The translations under genes were made by a program, and so were the position numbers. From NCBI RefSeq assembly GCF_008973665.1, contig NZ_WACP01000022.1:1-64000 (forward strand): DNA of 64,000 nt, in the 5' to 3' direction. Source of the DNA: Paenibacillus tengchongensis. Its GTDB lineage: Bacteria; Bacillota; Bacilli; Paenibacillales; Paenibacillaceae. The number at the start of each line of letters is the position of its first letter. Position 1 is the first letter of the stretch. Shown in pieces: positions 43,678 to 51,678 of the stretch. Below the pieces are notes generated by a model that was not told the DNA's origin, made no database searches, and was given only the letters and a program-made list of their open reading frames with translations.

Positions 43678-43810
43678 GATAAAAGGAAAGCACACGGAAG
43701 CCGGTACTTCTTATATTATCACAACACCTCGGTAGGAAATTAAGCCATAGGCACCTACTGTCTACGGTAAGCATATTCGAATTTAAGAAAGATATCTTAA
43801 AATCACAACT
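43678..43810 (-). promoter_or_regulatory. L10 leader RNA
   Basis: The leader contains the conserved text of Firmicute L10 leaders: GACAGTAGGTGCC, then TTAATTTCCTACCGAGG, which pair to form the kink-turn-like L10 binding site (about 43725-43770). A terminator follows. Bound L10-L12 complex is expected to cause early termination. The match is by memory of the family, not by covariance search. Confidence 0.85.
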
Positions 43811-43815
43811 GTTAC

Positions 43816-43844
43816 ATAATATCAAAGTTGACTATATAAGTCAA
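43816..43844 (-). promoter_or_regulatory. sigma-A promoter of rplJL
   Basis: Minus strand: TTGACT (43839-43844), 17-bp spacer, TATTAT (43816-43821), starting just after the rplA stop. It drives the L10 leader. Confidence 0.85.
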
Positions 43845-43851
43845 CCCCTAA

Positions 43852-44544
43852 TTATCTGTAAGCAGCAGCATTGACGTGGGCGCTTGGTCCCATAGTCGAG
43901 GAAATCGCAATGCCCTTCAGGTATACGCCCTTAGCAGCAGCCGGTTTCGCCCGGTTCAATGCGTCAATCAGAGATTTAAGGTTATCATTCAGTTTCTCAG
44001 CGTCAAAGGACACTTTGCCGATAGGCGCGTGAATTTGACCTGCTTTATCGAGACGGTATTCGATTTTACCGGCTTTGATTTCTTGAACAGCCTTGGTAAC
44101 GTCGAAAGTAACTGTGCCAGCTTTAGGGTTAGGCATGAGGCCTTTACCACCGAGCAGACGGCCAAGTTTACCGACTTCGCTCATCATATCAGGTGTAGCT
44201 ACGCAGACATCGAATTCAAACCAGCCCTGTTGGATTTTGTTGATCATATCCTGATCGCCAACATAATCGGCGCCGGCAGCTTCTGCTTCCTTCGCTTTGT
44301 CACCTTTTGCAAATACAAGCACGCGTTTTGTTTTGCCTGTGCCATGCGGCAGGACAACAACGCCACGAACGGCTTGGTCTTGTTTACGAGGGTCTACGCC
44401 CAGACGAACTGCAACTTCAACGGTTTCGTCGAATTTGGCAGTTGCCGCCTTCTTAACCAGCTCTACAGCTTCGGCAGGCTCGTAAATCGCCGCGCTGTCA
44501 ATCAGCTTGGCAGATTCCAGGTATTTCTTACCATGTTTAGCCAT
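43852..44544 (-). CDS. rplA: 50S ribosomal protein L1
   Basis: A 230-residue L1/uL1 of the mobile stalk. MAKHGKKYLESAKLID start, VVLPHGTGKTKRVLVFAKGD and GLMPNPKAGTVTFDVTKAVQ signatures. The ATG at 44544 has AAAGGAGG 9 nt upstream; an ORF extension of 45 nt into the rplK gap is rejected. L1 autoregulates the rplKA operon in several bacteria. Confidence 0.99.
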   Translation of the reverse strand: MAKHGKKYLESAKLIDSAAIYEPAEAVELVKKAATAKFDETVEVAVRLGVDPRKQDQAVRGVVVLPHGTGKTKRVLVFAKGDKAKEAEAAGADYVGDQDMINKIQQGWFEFDVCVATPDMMSEVGKLGRLLGGKGLMPNPKAGTVTFDVTKAVQEIKAGKIEYRLDKAGQIHAPIGKVSFDAEKLNDNLKSLIDALNRAKPAAAKGVYLKGIAISSTMGPSAHVNAAAYR

Positions 44545-44627
44545 GAAATTGTTCCTCCTTTGTGGTGATAGCGGAAGTTCCTCCCACATATTGCGGTCTT
44601 TATCAAAGACCAGTGCAACCGAGACAA

Positions 44628-45053
44628 TTAGTCTTCGATTGTGATGCCCATACTGCGGGCAGTACCTTCAACCATACGCATAGCAGCTTCTACGCTGGCA
44701 GCATTCAGGTCAGGCATTTTTTGCTCAGCGATTTCGCGCACAGCGGCACGGTTCAGCTTGGCAACTTTCTTCTTGTTTGGTTCACCGGATCCCTTTTCTA
44801 CTTTCGCAGCAATGCGGAGCAGAACGGCAGCCGGAGGAGTTTTGGTGATGAAGGTAAAGGAACGGTCTTCAAATACTGTGATTTCAACCGGGATGATCAG
44901 ACCAGCCTGGTCGGCAGTACGAGCATTGAATTCCTTACAGAATGCCATGATGTTGACACCTGCTTGACCGAGCGCCGGACCTACTGGAGGGGCTGGGTTC
45001 GCTTTCCCTGCAGGAATCTGCAGTTTCACCATTTTAATAACTTTTTTAGCCAT
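44628..45053 (-). CDS. rplK: 50S ribosomal protein L11
   Basis: A 141-residue L11/uL11 of the GTPase-associated centre, needed for RelA activation. LQIPAGKANPAPPVGPALGQ is the Pro-rich signature where thiostrepton contacts occur; it looks wild type. ATG 45053 follows AAGGAGGTG; a longer reading of 57 nt is rejected. It is 76 nt after nusG. Confidence 0.99.
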   Translation of the reverse strand: MAKKVIKMVKLQIPAGKANPAPPVGPALGQAGVNIMAFCKEFNARTADQAGLIIPVEITVFEDRSFTFITKTPPAAVLLRIAAKVEKGSGEPNKKKVAKLNRAAVREIAEQKMPDLNAASVEAAMRMVEGTARSMGITIED

Positions 45054-45129
45054 GAGTGACACCTCCTTGCAAAAGTAGTGGTATTCGAACGCATAGGTGC
45101 GTCCTCCCACAAGAAACCCTCAGATACTG

Positions 45130-45663
45130 TTATATTTTCTCCACTTGAGTGAAATCCAACTCCAGCGGGGTTTCCCGTCCAAACATGTTGACATGAACCT
45201 TGATCTTGCTCTTGTCAGCCAAAATTTCTTCCACGGAGCCCACAAAATTCGCAAAGGGACCAACCATAATGCGTACGGATTCCTTGATTTCGAAATCGAT
45301 CTTCGCTTTAGGCTCAACCATGCCCATGTGCTTCAAGATTTGTTCAACCTCTTCCGGAAGCAGAGGGGTCGGTTTGGACCCGGAACCTGTCGAACCTACG
45401 AATCCGGTCACGCCCGGCGTATTGCGGACTACATACCAGGAATCATCGGTCTGAATCATTTCGACGAGAACATATCCGGGGTAAACCTTACGCATGACAG
45501 TTTTCTTCTTGCCATCCTTGTTTACCAGCTCTTCTTCCATCGGAACAAGAACCCGGAATATCTTGTCTTCCATGCCCATGGACTCAACGCGTTTCTCCAA
45601 ATTGGCCTTGACCTTATTCTCATACCCGGAGTAGGTATGAACAACGTACCATCTTTTTTCCAT
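45130..45663 (-). CDS. nusG: transcription elongation/pausing factor NusG
   Basis: A 177-residue NusG with the NGN domain (KRWYVVHTYSGYENKVKANL start, PGYVLVEM core) and a C-terminal KOW domain (MVGPFANFVGSVEEILADKS). It binds RNA polymerase and links transcription to ribosomes; in B. subtilis it promotes pausing. It lies 21 nt after secE. Confidence 0.99.
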   Translation of the reverse strand: MEKRWYVVHTYSGYENKVKANLEKRVESMGMEDKIFRVLVPMEEELVNKDGKKKTVMRKVYPGYVLVEMIQTDDSWYVVRNTPGVTGFVGSTGSGSKPTPLLPEEVEQILKHMGMVEPKAKIDFEIKESVRIMVGPFANFVGSVEEILADKSKIKVHVNMFGRETPLELDFTQVEKI

Positions 45664-45684
45664 ATCAAGCCACCTGGGACCTCT

Positions 45685-45876
45685 CTAAATAATCGCTTCA
45701 ATAACAGCGGAAATACCGATGTCCAGAACCCAGAAATAAACAGCAATCACTACAATTGTACCGAATACGATCAACGAGTAGTTCTTCAGCTCTTTACGGC
45801 TAGGCCAGCGAACTTTCTTAAGCTCGCTCCAGCTTTCAGTGAAAAAGGAAAACAAAGACTTGAAGCTACGTTTCAC
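45685..45876 (-). CDS. secE: protein translocase subunit SecE
   Basis: A 63-residue single-pass SecE of the short Gram-positive type: an amphipathic helix with ELKKVRWPSRKELKNYS, then one membrane segment (about 38-58). It clamps SecY. The start is GTG at 45876, 7 nt after GGGAGGTG. It follows rpmG by 20 nt. Confidence 0.98.
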   Translation of the reverse strand: MKRSFKSLFSFFTESWSELKKVRWPSRKELKNYSLIVFGTIVVIAVYFWVLDIGISAVIEAII

Positions 45877-45896
45877 CCGACTACACCTCCCAAAAA

Positions 45897-46046
45897 CTAT
45901 CTGGTTTCGCGATGAGGAGTTTGCGCGTTACAGAACTTGCAAAATTTCTTCATCTCCAAGCGGTCTGGGTGATTGCGCTTGTTCTTGGTAGTTGCGTAAT
46001 TTCTTTGCTTACAACTTGTACAAGCCAATGTAATAATTACCCGCAC
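45897..46046 (-). CDS. rpmG: 50S ribosomal protein L33
   Basis: A 49-residue L33/bL33 read directly: MRVIITLACTSCKQRNYATT, then KNKRNHPDRLEMKKFCKFCN and a short basic tail. The two C-x2-C pairs bind zinc, so it is the C+ paralogue. The start is GTG (46046) behind GGGAGGTG. It opens the rpmG-secE-nusG operon and is too short to stand out by length. Confidence 0.97.
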   Translation of the reverse strand: MRVIITLACTSCKQRNYATTKNKRNHPDRLEMKKFCKFCNAQTPHRETR

Positions 46047-46141
46047 GATTTGCACCTCCCGAAGACGTCCTTCTAATCATGAAATTAGAAGACGCAAATA
46101 TTGATCCTAAAAAAACCTGCGAATTTAGGCCTACCTAAAAC

Positions 46142-46171
46142 ACTTTAGCATAATGTCAACGCCAATGTCAA
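46142..46171 (-). promoter_or_regulatory. sigma-A promoter of rpmG-secE-nusG
   Basis: Minus strand: perfect TTGACA (46166-46171), 18-bp spacer, TAAAGT (46142-46147) preceded by TGC, an extended -10. The spacer itself contains a second TTGACA. The rest of the gap 46047-46410 holds a CTTCTAAT palindrome near 46069-46091 in the leader and the sigH terminator, but no convincing gene. Confidence 0.7.
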
Positions 46172-46366
46172 CGAAAAGAATTCCCATCGCACGGGGTGAT
46201 TTCGGGTTGTACAACTTACCGTCAAACTTAATGTCTTTGCCCACACTATTCCCTAAGCCGGCTGTTCTAATTTCCATTATTGAGCATTCCTGTCTTGAAT
46301 AAACCTGCCGCTTTCCAATTACAGCCTTACGGCCGGGACAGATGCAAACTTTCACTATCAGACAAT

Positions 46367-46391
46367 TAAAAAAAGACTCGAAATCCGAGCC
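46367..46391 (-). terminator. intrinsic terminator after sigH
   Basis: Minus strand: GGCTCG/CGAGTC stem (46386-46391 with 46375-46380), 5-nt loop and seven U residues (46368-46374), about 20 nt after the sigH stop. Confidence 0.85.
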
Positions 46392-46410
46392 TTTCCCGTC
46401 TATTATAGCA

Positions 46411-47055
46411 TCAATTGTCACGCACTTCCAGATATCTTTCCAATTTCCGTTTCACCCGCTGCAGAGCGTTGTCAATCGACTTCACATGCCGCTTCAGATC
46501 GACGGCAATTTCCTGGTAAGAGCGTCCGTCCAAATACAGCATCAGCACCTTGCGTTCCAGATCGCTCAGAATCTCCGCCATCTTATCTTCCAGCCCGATG
46601 AATTCTTCCTGGTTGATAATCAGTTCTTCCGGATCAAGCACCTGAGTTCCGCAAATAACATCCATCAACGTCCGGTCGGAATCTTCATCATAGATCGGCT
46701 TGTCCAAAGAGACATAAGAATTGAGCGGAATGTGCTTCTGGCGGGTAGCCGTCTTAATCGCGGTAATAATCTGCCGTGTAATACAGAGTTCGGCAAACGC
46801 TTTAAAAGATGAGAGCTTATCTCCCTTATAATCACGGATTGCCTTGTACAATCCGATCATGCCTTCCTGAACGATATCCTCACGGTCAGCTCCGATCAGA
46901 AAGTAAGAACGTGCCTTGGCACGGACAAAATTACGGTATTTGTTGATCAAATGCTCCAATGCGCCACTGTCGCCACCACGGAAGATCTCGACAATTTCTT
47001 CATCACTTATGAAATCATACTCGGAAAGCATTATTTCCTTGAGGTCGACACTCAC
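46411..47055 (-). CDS. sigH: RNA polymerase sigma-H factor (sigma-30)
   Basis: A 214-residue sigma factor that directs post-exponential and early sporulation genes, including spo0A, spo0F and spoIIA in Bacillus. The segment RNFVRAKARSYFLIGADRED and the region FKAFAELCITRQIITAIKTA are almost as in B. subtilis SigH; the C-terminal LYLDGRSYQEIAVDLKRHVK helix-turn-helix reads the -35. Start chosen at GTG 47055, 7 nt after GGGGGG; a 21-nt extension has no site. It has its own promoter and terminator. Confidence 0.97.
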   Translation of the reverse strand: MSVDLKEIMLSEYDFISDEEIVEIFRGGDSGALEHLINKYRNFVRAKARSYFLIGADREDIVQEGMIGLYKAIRDYKGDKLSSFKAFAELCITRQIITAIKTATRQKHIPLNSYVSLDKPIYDEDSDRTLMDVICGTQVLDPEELIINQEEFIGLEDKMAEILSDLERKVLMLYLDGRSYQEIAVDLKRHVKSIDNALQRVKRKLERYLEVRDN

Positions 47056-47112
47056 CAAGAATCCCCCCGGCTGCAACGCAAGACATCCCGTTACTTCGCG
47101 AAATATAAAATT

Positions 47113-47142
47113 AGTATATATTATGTCACCTTACACAGTCAA
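47113..47142 (-). promoter_or_regulatory. sigma-A promoter of sigH
   Basis: Minus strand: TTGACT (47137-47142), 18-bp spacer, TATACT (47113-47118). B. subtilis sigH is also driven by sigma-A and repressed by AbrB; AbrB sites cannot be judged by eye, although the region is A/T-rich. Confidence 0.65.
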
Positions 47143-47186
47143 CCGGAATTGTCCAAAAACAATCTTCAATAACATTATATGGCAGT

Positions 47187-47708
47187 TCATTGCCTGCGCC
47201 AATCTTCCAGCCGCCTGCGCATTTCCGGCGGGAGCTTATCACCCAGTGAATGGCGCTTCTGGCCGATGCTTTTTGGCTCCAATGCTTTGGCCACCTGCTT
47301 CTGGGATTCTTCGATCTCCAGCTTCAGTTCTCTGGCCGATATCCGCAATGCGCCCTGGGCAAAGATGACATGCTGCTCTACAAAATCGCTGGTAGCCACA
47401 TAAATCTGCCGGCGCCGGTGGCTGTATTCCCCCACAAGCCGTTCGATGCATTCATCTGCGGTTTCCTTTTCCTTGGTAAAGTAGACCTGCACTTTGCCTT
47501 GGACGAACGACCGGCCGAGTCCCGGAACCCGGTAGGCGTCGAACACGGCAATGACGCGCCGCCCGGAGAACGCCTGATAGTCAGCCAGCAGATCCAGCAG
47601 CCGGTCACGCGCCTCCTGCATGCCGACCTGGGACAACTCTGCAAGCTCGGACCATCCGCCGATCATATTGTATCCGTCTACAAGCAGCACGTCCCGCCAG
47701 TCAGCCAT
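47187..47708 (-). CDS. rae1: NYN-domain endoribonuclease Rae1 (YacP)
   Basis: A 173-residue NYN/PIN-like nuclease. LLVDGYNMIGGW holds the first catalytic Asp (Asp11), VIAVFDAYRVPG and VATSDFVEQ the others. B. subtilis Rae1 enters the ribosomal A site and cuts mRNA in a translation-dependent way. It starts 2 nt after the rlmB stop, so the two are coupled. Confidence 0.93.
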   Translation of the reverse strand: MADWRDVLLVDGYNMIGGWSELAELSQVGMQEARDRLLDLLADYQAFSGRRVIAVFDAYRVPGLGRSFVQGKVQVYFTKEKETADECIERLVGEYSHRRRQIYVATSDFVEQHVIFAQGALRISARELKLEIEESQKQVAKALEPKSIGQKRHSLGDKLPPEMRRRLEDWRRQ

Positions 47709-47710
47709 CG

Positions 47711-48472
47711 TTATGCCTGCCGTTGGCGGCGGCGGAGCACTTCGTACATGACCACGCCGGCTGCGACAGAGGCATTGAGGGAATTAATTTTTCCCGCCAT
47801 CGGCAGCTTCAGCAGCACATCGCATTTCTCGCGGATCAGCCGGCCAATGCCTTTGTTCTCATTGCCGATGACAACCGCAACAGGCCCGCTGAAAATATCC
47901 GATTCGTACAGGTTCTGGTCGGTAGCGACATCGGTGCCCACCACCCAGATTCCCAGCTCCTTCAGGCGGTCGATGGTCTGCCCCAGGTTAGTGACGCGGG
48001 CAACGGGTACATACTCCACCGCGCCAGCCGAGGTCTTGGATACCGTGGCTGTAATTTGTGCGGAGCGGCGTTTCGGGACAATGACTCCATGCACACCGGT
48101 GCAATCTGCAGTACGCAGAATAGAGCCCAGATTATGCGGATCTTCAATTTCATCCAGCAAAATGAGAAACGCTGGCTCACCTTTGGCTTCTGCGGCGGCC
48201 AGCAAATCCTCCACCTCGGCATAGGCGAACGGCGCCGCCTGAGCGACAACGCCCTGATGCTGAACTCCTGGCGCCAGCTGATCCAGTTTCCGCTTGTCCA
48301 CATATTGAATAATGATGCCTGCCTTGCGCGCTTCGGCGACAATCGGCGCGGTCAAATGCTTCTGTGCCGTTTCGGCCACCCAAATTTTATTCAAGGTCCG
48401 GCCGGCGCGCAGCGCCTCCAGCACCGAATGCTTACCGGCCAGCACTTCTTCTTCCGATCTTATTTCTTCCAT
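47711..48472 (-). CDS. rlmB: 23S rRNA 2'-O-methyltransferase, RlmB/TrmH family
   Basis: A 253-residue SPOUT methyltransferase with an N-terminal L30e-like substrate domain (about 1-80) and the trefoil-knot domain with LLDEIEDPHNLGSILRTADC, VVIGNENKGIGRLIREKCD and KLPMAGKINSLNASVAAGV. RlmB makes Gm2251 in 23S rRNA; specificity is inferred from family and place (yacO). ATG 48472 follows AGGAGGTAGG. It is 29 nt after mrnC. Confidence 0.94.
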   Translation of the reverse strand: MEEIRSEEEVLAGKHSVLEALRAGRTLNKIWVAETAQKHLTAPIVAEARKAGIIIQYVDKRKLDQLAPGVQHQGVVAQAAPFAYAEVEDLLAAAEAKGEPAFLILLDEIEDPHNLGSILRTADCTGVHGVIVPKRRSAQITATVSKTSAGAVEYVPVARVTNLGQTIDRLKELGIWVVGTDVATDQNLYESDIFSGPVAVVIGNENKGIGRLIREKCDVLLKLPMAGKINSLNASVAAGVVMYEVLRRRQRQA

Positions 48473-48501
48473 GTCCTACCTCCTGTTCTATCTTCAAGGC
48501 C

Positions 48502-48939
48502 TTATTTGGGCCGGTTCATCATATGCTCTATACTGCCCTGAACGAGCTCCCGGATTCGTGCCAGCTGCCCCGTATAATATAAATACCCCATGAGGCATTC
48601 AAACGCAGTGGCGTGGCGGTATTCCAGCACATCGGCGTTCTTGGGGATGGTCCCCGACTTAGCGTTGCGCCCTTTGCGGACAACCTCCCGTTCGTCATCG
48701 GTCAGCTGCGGTTCCAGAAAGGAGAGGATTGTACTCTGCGCTTTGGCCGAGACAAGCCCGGTCGCCGAACGGTGCAGATGGTTCGGCCGGAGATTGGGCA
48801 GCGAAATCAGATATTGGCGTACAGCTATTTCATAAATTGCATCCCCGGCGTAAGCCAGCACAATCGGCGGGAGAAGGTGGGCTGGTTTGGAGGGGCTGTA
48901 AGGAAACCAGACCTCCTCCGGCTTGAATCCCCCGCTCAT
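48502..48939 (-). CDS. mrnC: mini-ribonuclease III
   Basis: A 145-residue RNase III catalytic domain without a double-stranded-RNA-binding domain, which matures 23S rRNA ends. VLAYAGDAIYEIAVRQYL carries the catalytic acidic motif; KGRNAKSGTIPKNADVLEYR and HATAFECLMGYLY complete it. The ATG at 48939 overlaps the cysS stop in ATGA with GGTGG upstream, so it is preferred to a GTG 12 nt before. Confidence 0.94.
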   Translation of the reverse strand: MSGGFKPEEVWFPYSPSKPAHLLPPIVLAYAGDAIYEIAVRQYLISLPNLRPNHLHRSATGLVSAKAQSTILSFLEPQLTDDEREVVRKGRNAKSGTIPKNADVLEYRHATAFECLMGYLYYTGQLARIRELVQGSIEHMMNRPK

Positions 48940-50345
48940 TTGCGCCGCCACCGGATACCCTGCGGCGTATCTTCCAGCACAATGCCCATTGCATTTAACT
49001 GATCGCGGATTTCATCTGAGCGTGCCCAATTCTTATTCTTGCGCGCTTCCGTCCGTTCTGCAATCAGCCGCTCAATCTCCTCACCGGCAGCTTCCCCTGC
49101 CTGTTCAGCAACAAGGCCAAGCACCCGGTTCATCTCTGTAAATGCCTCAAGCAGTGCCGCGAAGTCGGCCTGAACCGCCCCCTCCTCCGCAAGGGTATGA
49201 TTGGCCAGCTTAACCCAATCGAATACAGCGGTAATGGCATCCGGCGTATTGAAATCGTCCTGCAGCTTGCTGTGGTAGACGTCAAGAATGGAGGTGATCT
49301 TACCTGCCACGTCGGCACGAACTGCCGCTCCTGCCTCCGCCGCACCGGCCAGCTCCAGCCGGTGCTGCACATTGCTTACCGCCGATGCGATGCGCTCGGC
49401 GCTTTTTTCTGCGGACAGCAGCGCCTCTTCCGTGAAATTCAGCGGATTACGGTAATGGGTGGACAGCATAAAGTAGCGAAGCACACCCGGCTTGAAGCGT
49501 TGGCGGATATCCTTCACAAGCAGGCCGTTGCCCAGCGACTTCGACATTTTCTCGTCTCCGATATTGAGAAATGCATTATGCATCCAGTAGTTGGAGAGCG
49601 GCTTGCCTGTCAACGCTTCCGTCTGGGCGCATTCGCACTCATGATGCGGGAACTGCAGATCCACGCCGCCGCCGTGAATGTCCATCGTGTCTCCGAGATA
49701 CTCGCGGGCCATGGCCGAGCATTCGATGTGCCAGCCCGGGCGTCCCTGTCCCCACGGACTATCCCAGTGCACTTCACCCGGCTTCGCAGCTTTCCACAGC
49801 ACGAAATCTTCCGGATTCTCCTTGCGCGCATCCACCTCTACCCGGATACCGAACTGCAGTTCCTCCAGATTCTGGCGGGAAAGCTTTCCGTAATCGGCGA
49901 ATTTGGCTGTACGGTAGAAGACATCGCCGCCGCTCTCATATGCGTAGCCCTTATCTTCAAGCTCCTTGATAAATTCAATAATTTGATCCATGCTCTCCGT
50001 GACGCGCGGATTCAGCGTTGCCGGCTTTACACCAAGCCCCGCAATATCCTCTTCGTAGGCTTTGATAAACATTTCCGCCACTTCCGCCACCGTGATGTTC
50101 ATTTCCTCGGCTTTGCGAATCATTTTGTCGTCCACATCCGTAAAATTCGTCACATACCGCACATCATAACCGGTAGACTCCAAGTAGTTGCGGACAGTGT
50201 CAAATACGATGGCCGGCCGGGCATTCCCGATATGCATATATCCGTAAACGGTTGGTCCGCATACGTACATCTTTACTTTCCCCGGTTCCAGCGGGACGAA
50301 CGGTTCCTTGCTGCGTGTCAGTGTGTTATAGATTTGCAATGCCAT
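48936..50345 (-). CDS. cysS: cysteinyl-tRNA synthetase
   Basis: A 469-residue class I synthetase. YVCGPTVYGYMHIGNARP holds the first zinc Cys and the HIGN (HIGH) motif; WHIECSAMA and HHECECAQTEAL give the other zinc ligands; KMSKS is exact. The C-terminal helical domain recognises the anticodon. It follows cysE by 49 nt and overlaps mrnC by 4 nt. The cysE-cysS transcript is controlled by the T-box at 51315-51618. Confidence 0.98.
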   Translation of the reverse strand: MALQIYNTLTRSKEPFVPLEPGKVKMYVCGPTVYGYMHIGNARPAIVFDTVRNYLESTGYDVRYVTNFTDVDDKMIRKAEEMNITVAEVAEMFIKAYEEDIAGLGVKPATLNPRVTESMDQIIEFIKELEDKGYAYESGGDVFYRTAKFADYGKLSRQNLEELQFGIRVEVDARKENPEDFVLWKAAKPGEVHWDSPWGQGRPGWHIECSAMAREYLGDTMDIHGGGVDLQFPHHECECAQTEALTGKPLSNYWMHNAFLNIGDEKMSKSLGNGLLVKDIRQRFKPGVLRYFMLSTHYRNPLNFTEEALLSAEKSAERIASAVSNVQHRLELAGAAEAGAAVRADVAGKITSILDVYHSKLQDDFNTPDAITAVFDWVKLANHTLAEEGAVQADFAALLEAFTEMNRVLGLVAEQAGEAAGEEIERLIAERTEARKNKNWARSDEIRDQLNAMGIVLEDTPQGIRWRRK

Positions 50346-50394
50346 GCTTTCCCAATCCTTTCTGTTGTCCGGTTATCCGGTTCAGATCTGTTCC

Positions 50395-51087
50395 TTATAT
50401 TTCATAATCGCCGAGATATTGCAGGCTTTCCAGCCTGCGCTGTTCAGCCTTCTGCTTGTCCTCGCTGCCAAGCTGCTCGCGGATTTCCTCTATCTCCTTC
50501 TGCAGGAAGCGCAGTGTATCGATAACCGGGTCCGGCATCTTGGTATGATCCAGCCGGTCGGATACCCGTTCTCCATTACGTTTCACGACACGGCCCGGGT
50601 TGCCGACGACCGTCGAGTTGTTCGGCACCTCGCGCAGCACGACCGCATTCGAGCCGATATTGCAATTATCGCCGATCCTGAACGATCCCAGTACTTTGGC
50701 GCCCGAGCCTATGACCACATTGTTTCCGATCGTGGGATGGCGTTTGCCCTTTTCCTTCCCTGTTCCCCCGAGTGTTACCCCCTGATAAATAATAACGTCG
50801 TCGCCAATCTCACAGGTCTCCCCGATTACGATACCCATGCCGTGGTCAATAAAGAACCGTTTGCCGATGACCGCGCCGGGATGGATCTCCACCCCGGTCA
50901 TAAAACGGCTGAACTGGGAGATCATGCGGGCCAGCGTAAACCACCGGCGCTTGAAGAAGCGGTGGGCAATCCGGTGCGCCCAGATCGCATGAAGCCCGGC
51001 ATAGGTAAAAACAACCTCGAACGTGCTGCGGGCGGCAGGATCGTTGTCGAATACTGCCCGAATGTCCGACTTGATATGCTTAAACAT
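50395..51087 (-). CDS. cysE: serine O-acetyltransferase
   Basis: A 230-residue left-handed beta-helix acetyltransferase that makes O-acetylserine, the carbon skeleton for cysteine. The helical N-terminal half is followed by hexapeptide repeats with DHGMGIVIGETCEIGDDVII (catalytic His-Asp) and GGTGKEKGKRHPTIG. ATG 51087 stands 7 nt after GGGG; a GTG directly upstream is less well placed. It lies behind a Cys-type T-box and a 220-nt spacer with repeats. Confidence 0.96.
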   Translation of the reverse strand: MFKHIKSDIRAVFDNDPAARSTFEVVFTYAGLHAIWAHRIAHRFFKRRWFTLARMISQFSRFMTGVEIHPGAVIGKRFFIDHGMGIVIGETCEIGDDVIIYQGVTLGGTGKEKGKRHPTIGNNVVIGSGAKVLGSFRIGDNCNIGSNAVVLREVPNNSTVVGNPGRVVKRNGERVSDRLDHTKMPDPVIDTLRFLQKEIEEIREQLGSEDKQKAEQRRLESLQYLGDYEI

Positions 51088-51207
51088 CACGGTTCCCCTC
51101 TTCTTTCAGCTTCCCGCCTCCTGTGAACAGGTGCGCCAGGGAAGGTATTGTCACCGGCCCGCTCTCTCTATTTGTATGCCGCAGGCCATGGCCGGTTCCA
51201 AAATTCA

Positions 51208-51258
51208 CCCCACAAAGTGCAGTCTTTGCATAGATGTTTATTCAGGTACTTTGCGGGG
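51208..51258 (-). repeat. inverted repeat in the cysE leader
   Basis: CCCCACAAAGT (51208-51218) and ACTTTGCGGGG (51248-51258) are inverted with one mismatch, which becomes a G-U pair in the minus-strand RNA, giving an 11-bp hairpin with a 29-nt loop. It lies between the T-box terminator and cysE. Confidence 0.7.
51211..51227. repeat. 17-bp direct repeat, copy 1
   Basis: CACAAAGTGCAGTCTTT, repeated exactly at 51275-51291. The downstream flanks share a looser GATG-containing tail. It lies in the non-coding cysE leader. Confidence 0.85.
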
Positions 51259-51274
51259 ACCCCGGTAAACGTCT

Positions 51275-51291
51275 CACAAAGTGCAGTCTTT
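51275..51291. repeat. 17-bp direct repeat, copy 2
   Basis: Exact second copy of CACAAAGTGCAGTCTTT, 64 bp after the first and about 24 bp from the T-box terminator U-run. Confidence 0.85.
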
Positions 51292-51314
51292 ATACGGATG
51301 AAGATTTAAGCAAC

Positions 51315-51618
51315 AAAAAACGCCCCTGCAGCATAAGGCTGCAGAGGCGTGTAACCGCGGTTCCACTCTGCTTGGATGATCCCAGAAACCCGGCAAATCT
51401 ACCGGACTCAGGCACACTCATCCCACTTGATCGTCTATAACGGCAACGTTCCGGCGACGCCTAACCTCTGGAAGAAGGCTCAGCCCCGCAGCTCACAGGT
51501 GCATGTTCGGCGCGGACAAATGAATAACTTTCAGCCTGCCTGGGAAATCCTTCGGCGGTTATTCTCTCTGGGAATTGCCCTGTTATCGCGTACTTCTCCT
51601 GATCACAGCTGTTGAATA
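51315..51618 (-). promoter_or_regulatory. T-box riboswitch (cysteine type) for cysE-cysS
   Basis: A tRNA-sensing leader. The T-box core AGTGGAACCGCGG is exact at 51355-51367. It is followed by a terminator (stem arms 51339-51350 and 51320-51331, then TTTTTT at 51315-51320), and the antiterminator is formed with the T-box. Stem I shows AGTACG and CAGAGAG marks and a GTGAGC-TGC segment in which UGC (51488-51490) is the likely Cys specifier; another UGC lies nearby. Uncharged tRNA-Cys would allow read-through into cysE and cysS. Confidence 0.93.
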
Positions 51619-51624
51619 TCTTCT

Positions 51625-51653
51625 ATCTTAGCGAAAAGACCAAAGACTGACAA
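51625..51653 (-). promoter_or_regulatory. sigma-A promoter of the T-box transcript
   Basis: Minus strand: TTGTCA (51648-51653), 17-bp spacer, TAAGAT (51625-51630), placed right after the gltX stop so that the T-box leader starts near 51618. Confidence 0.7.
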
Positions 51654-51678
51654 GAGGCTCTCCGGCGATCTAGGCAGC

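Noticed and set aside
46131..46421. Minus-strand open frame of 96 codons between sigH and rpmG
   Set aside because: It spans the sigH terminator and the rpmG promoter and resembles no family. A shorter start near codon 49 was considered, but the same promoter overlap remains.
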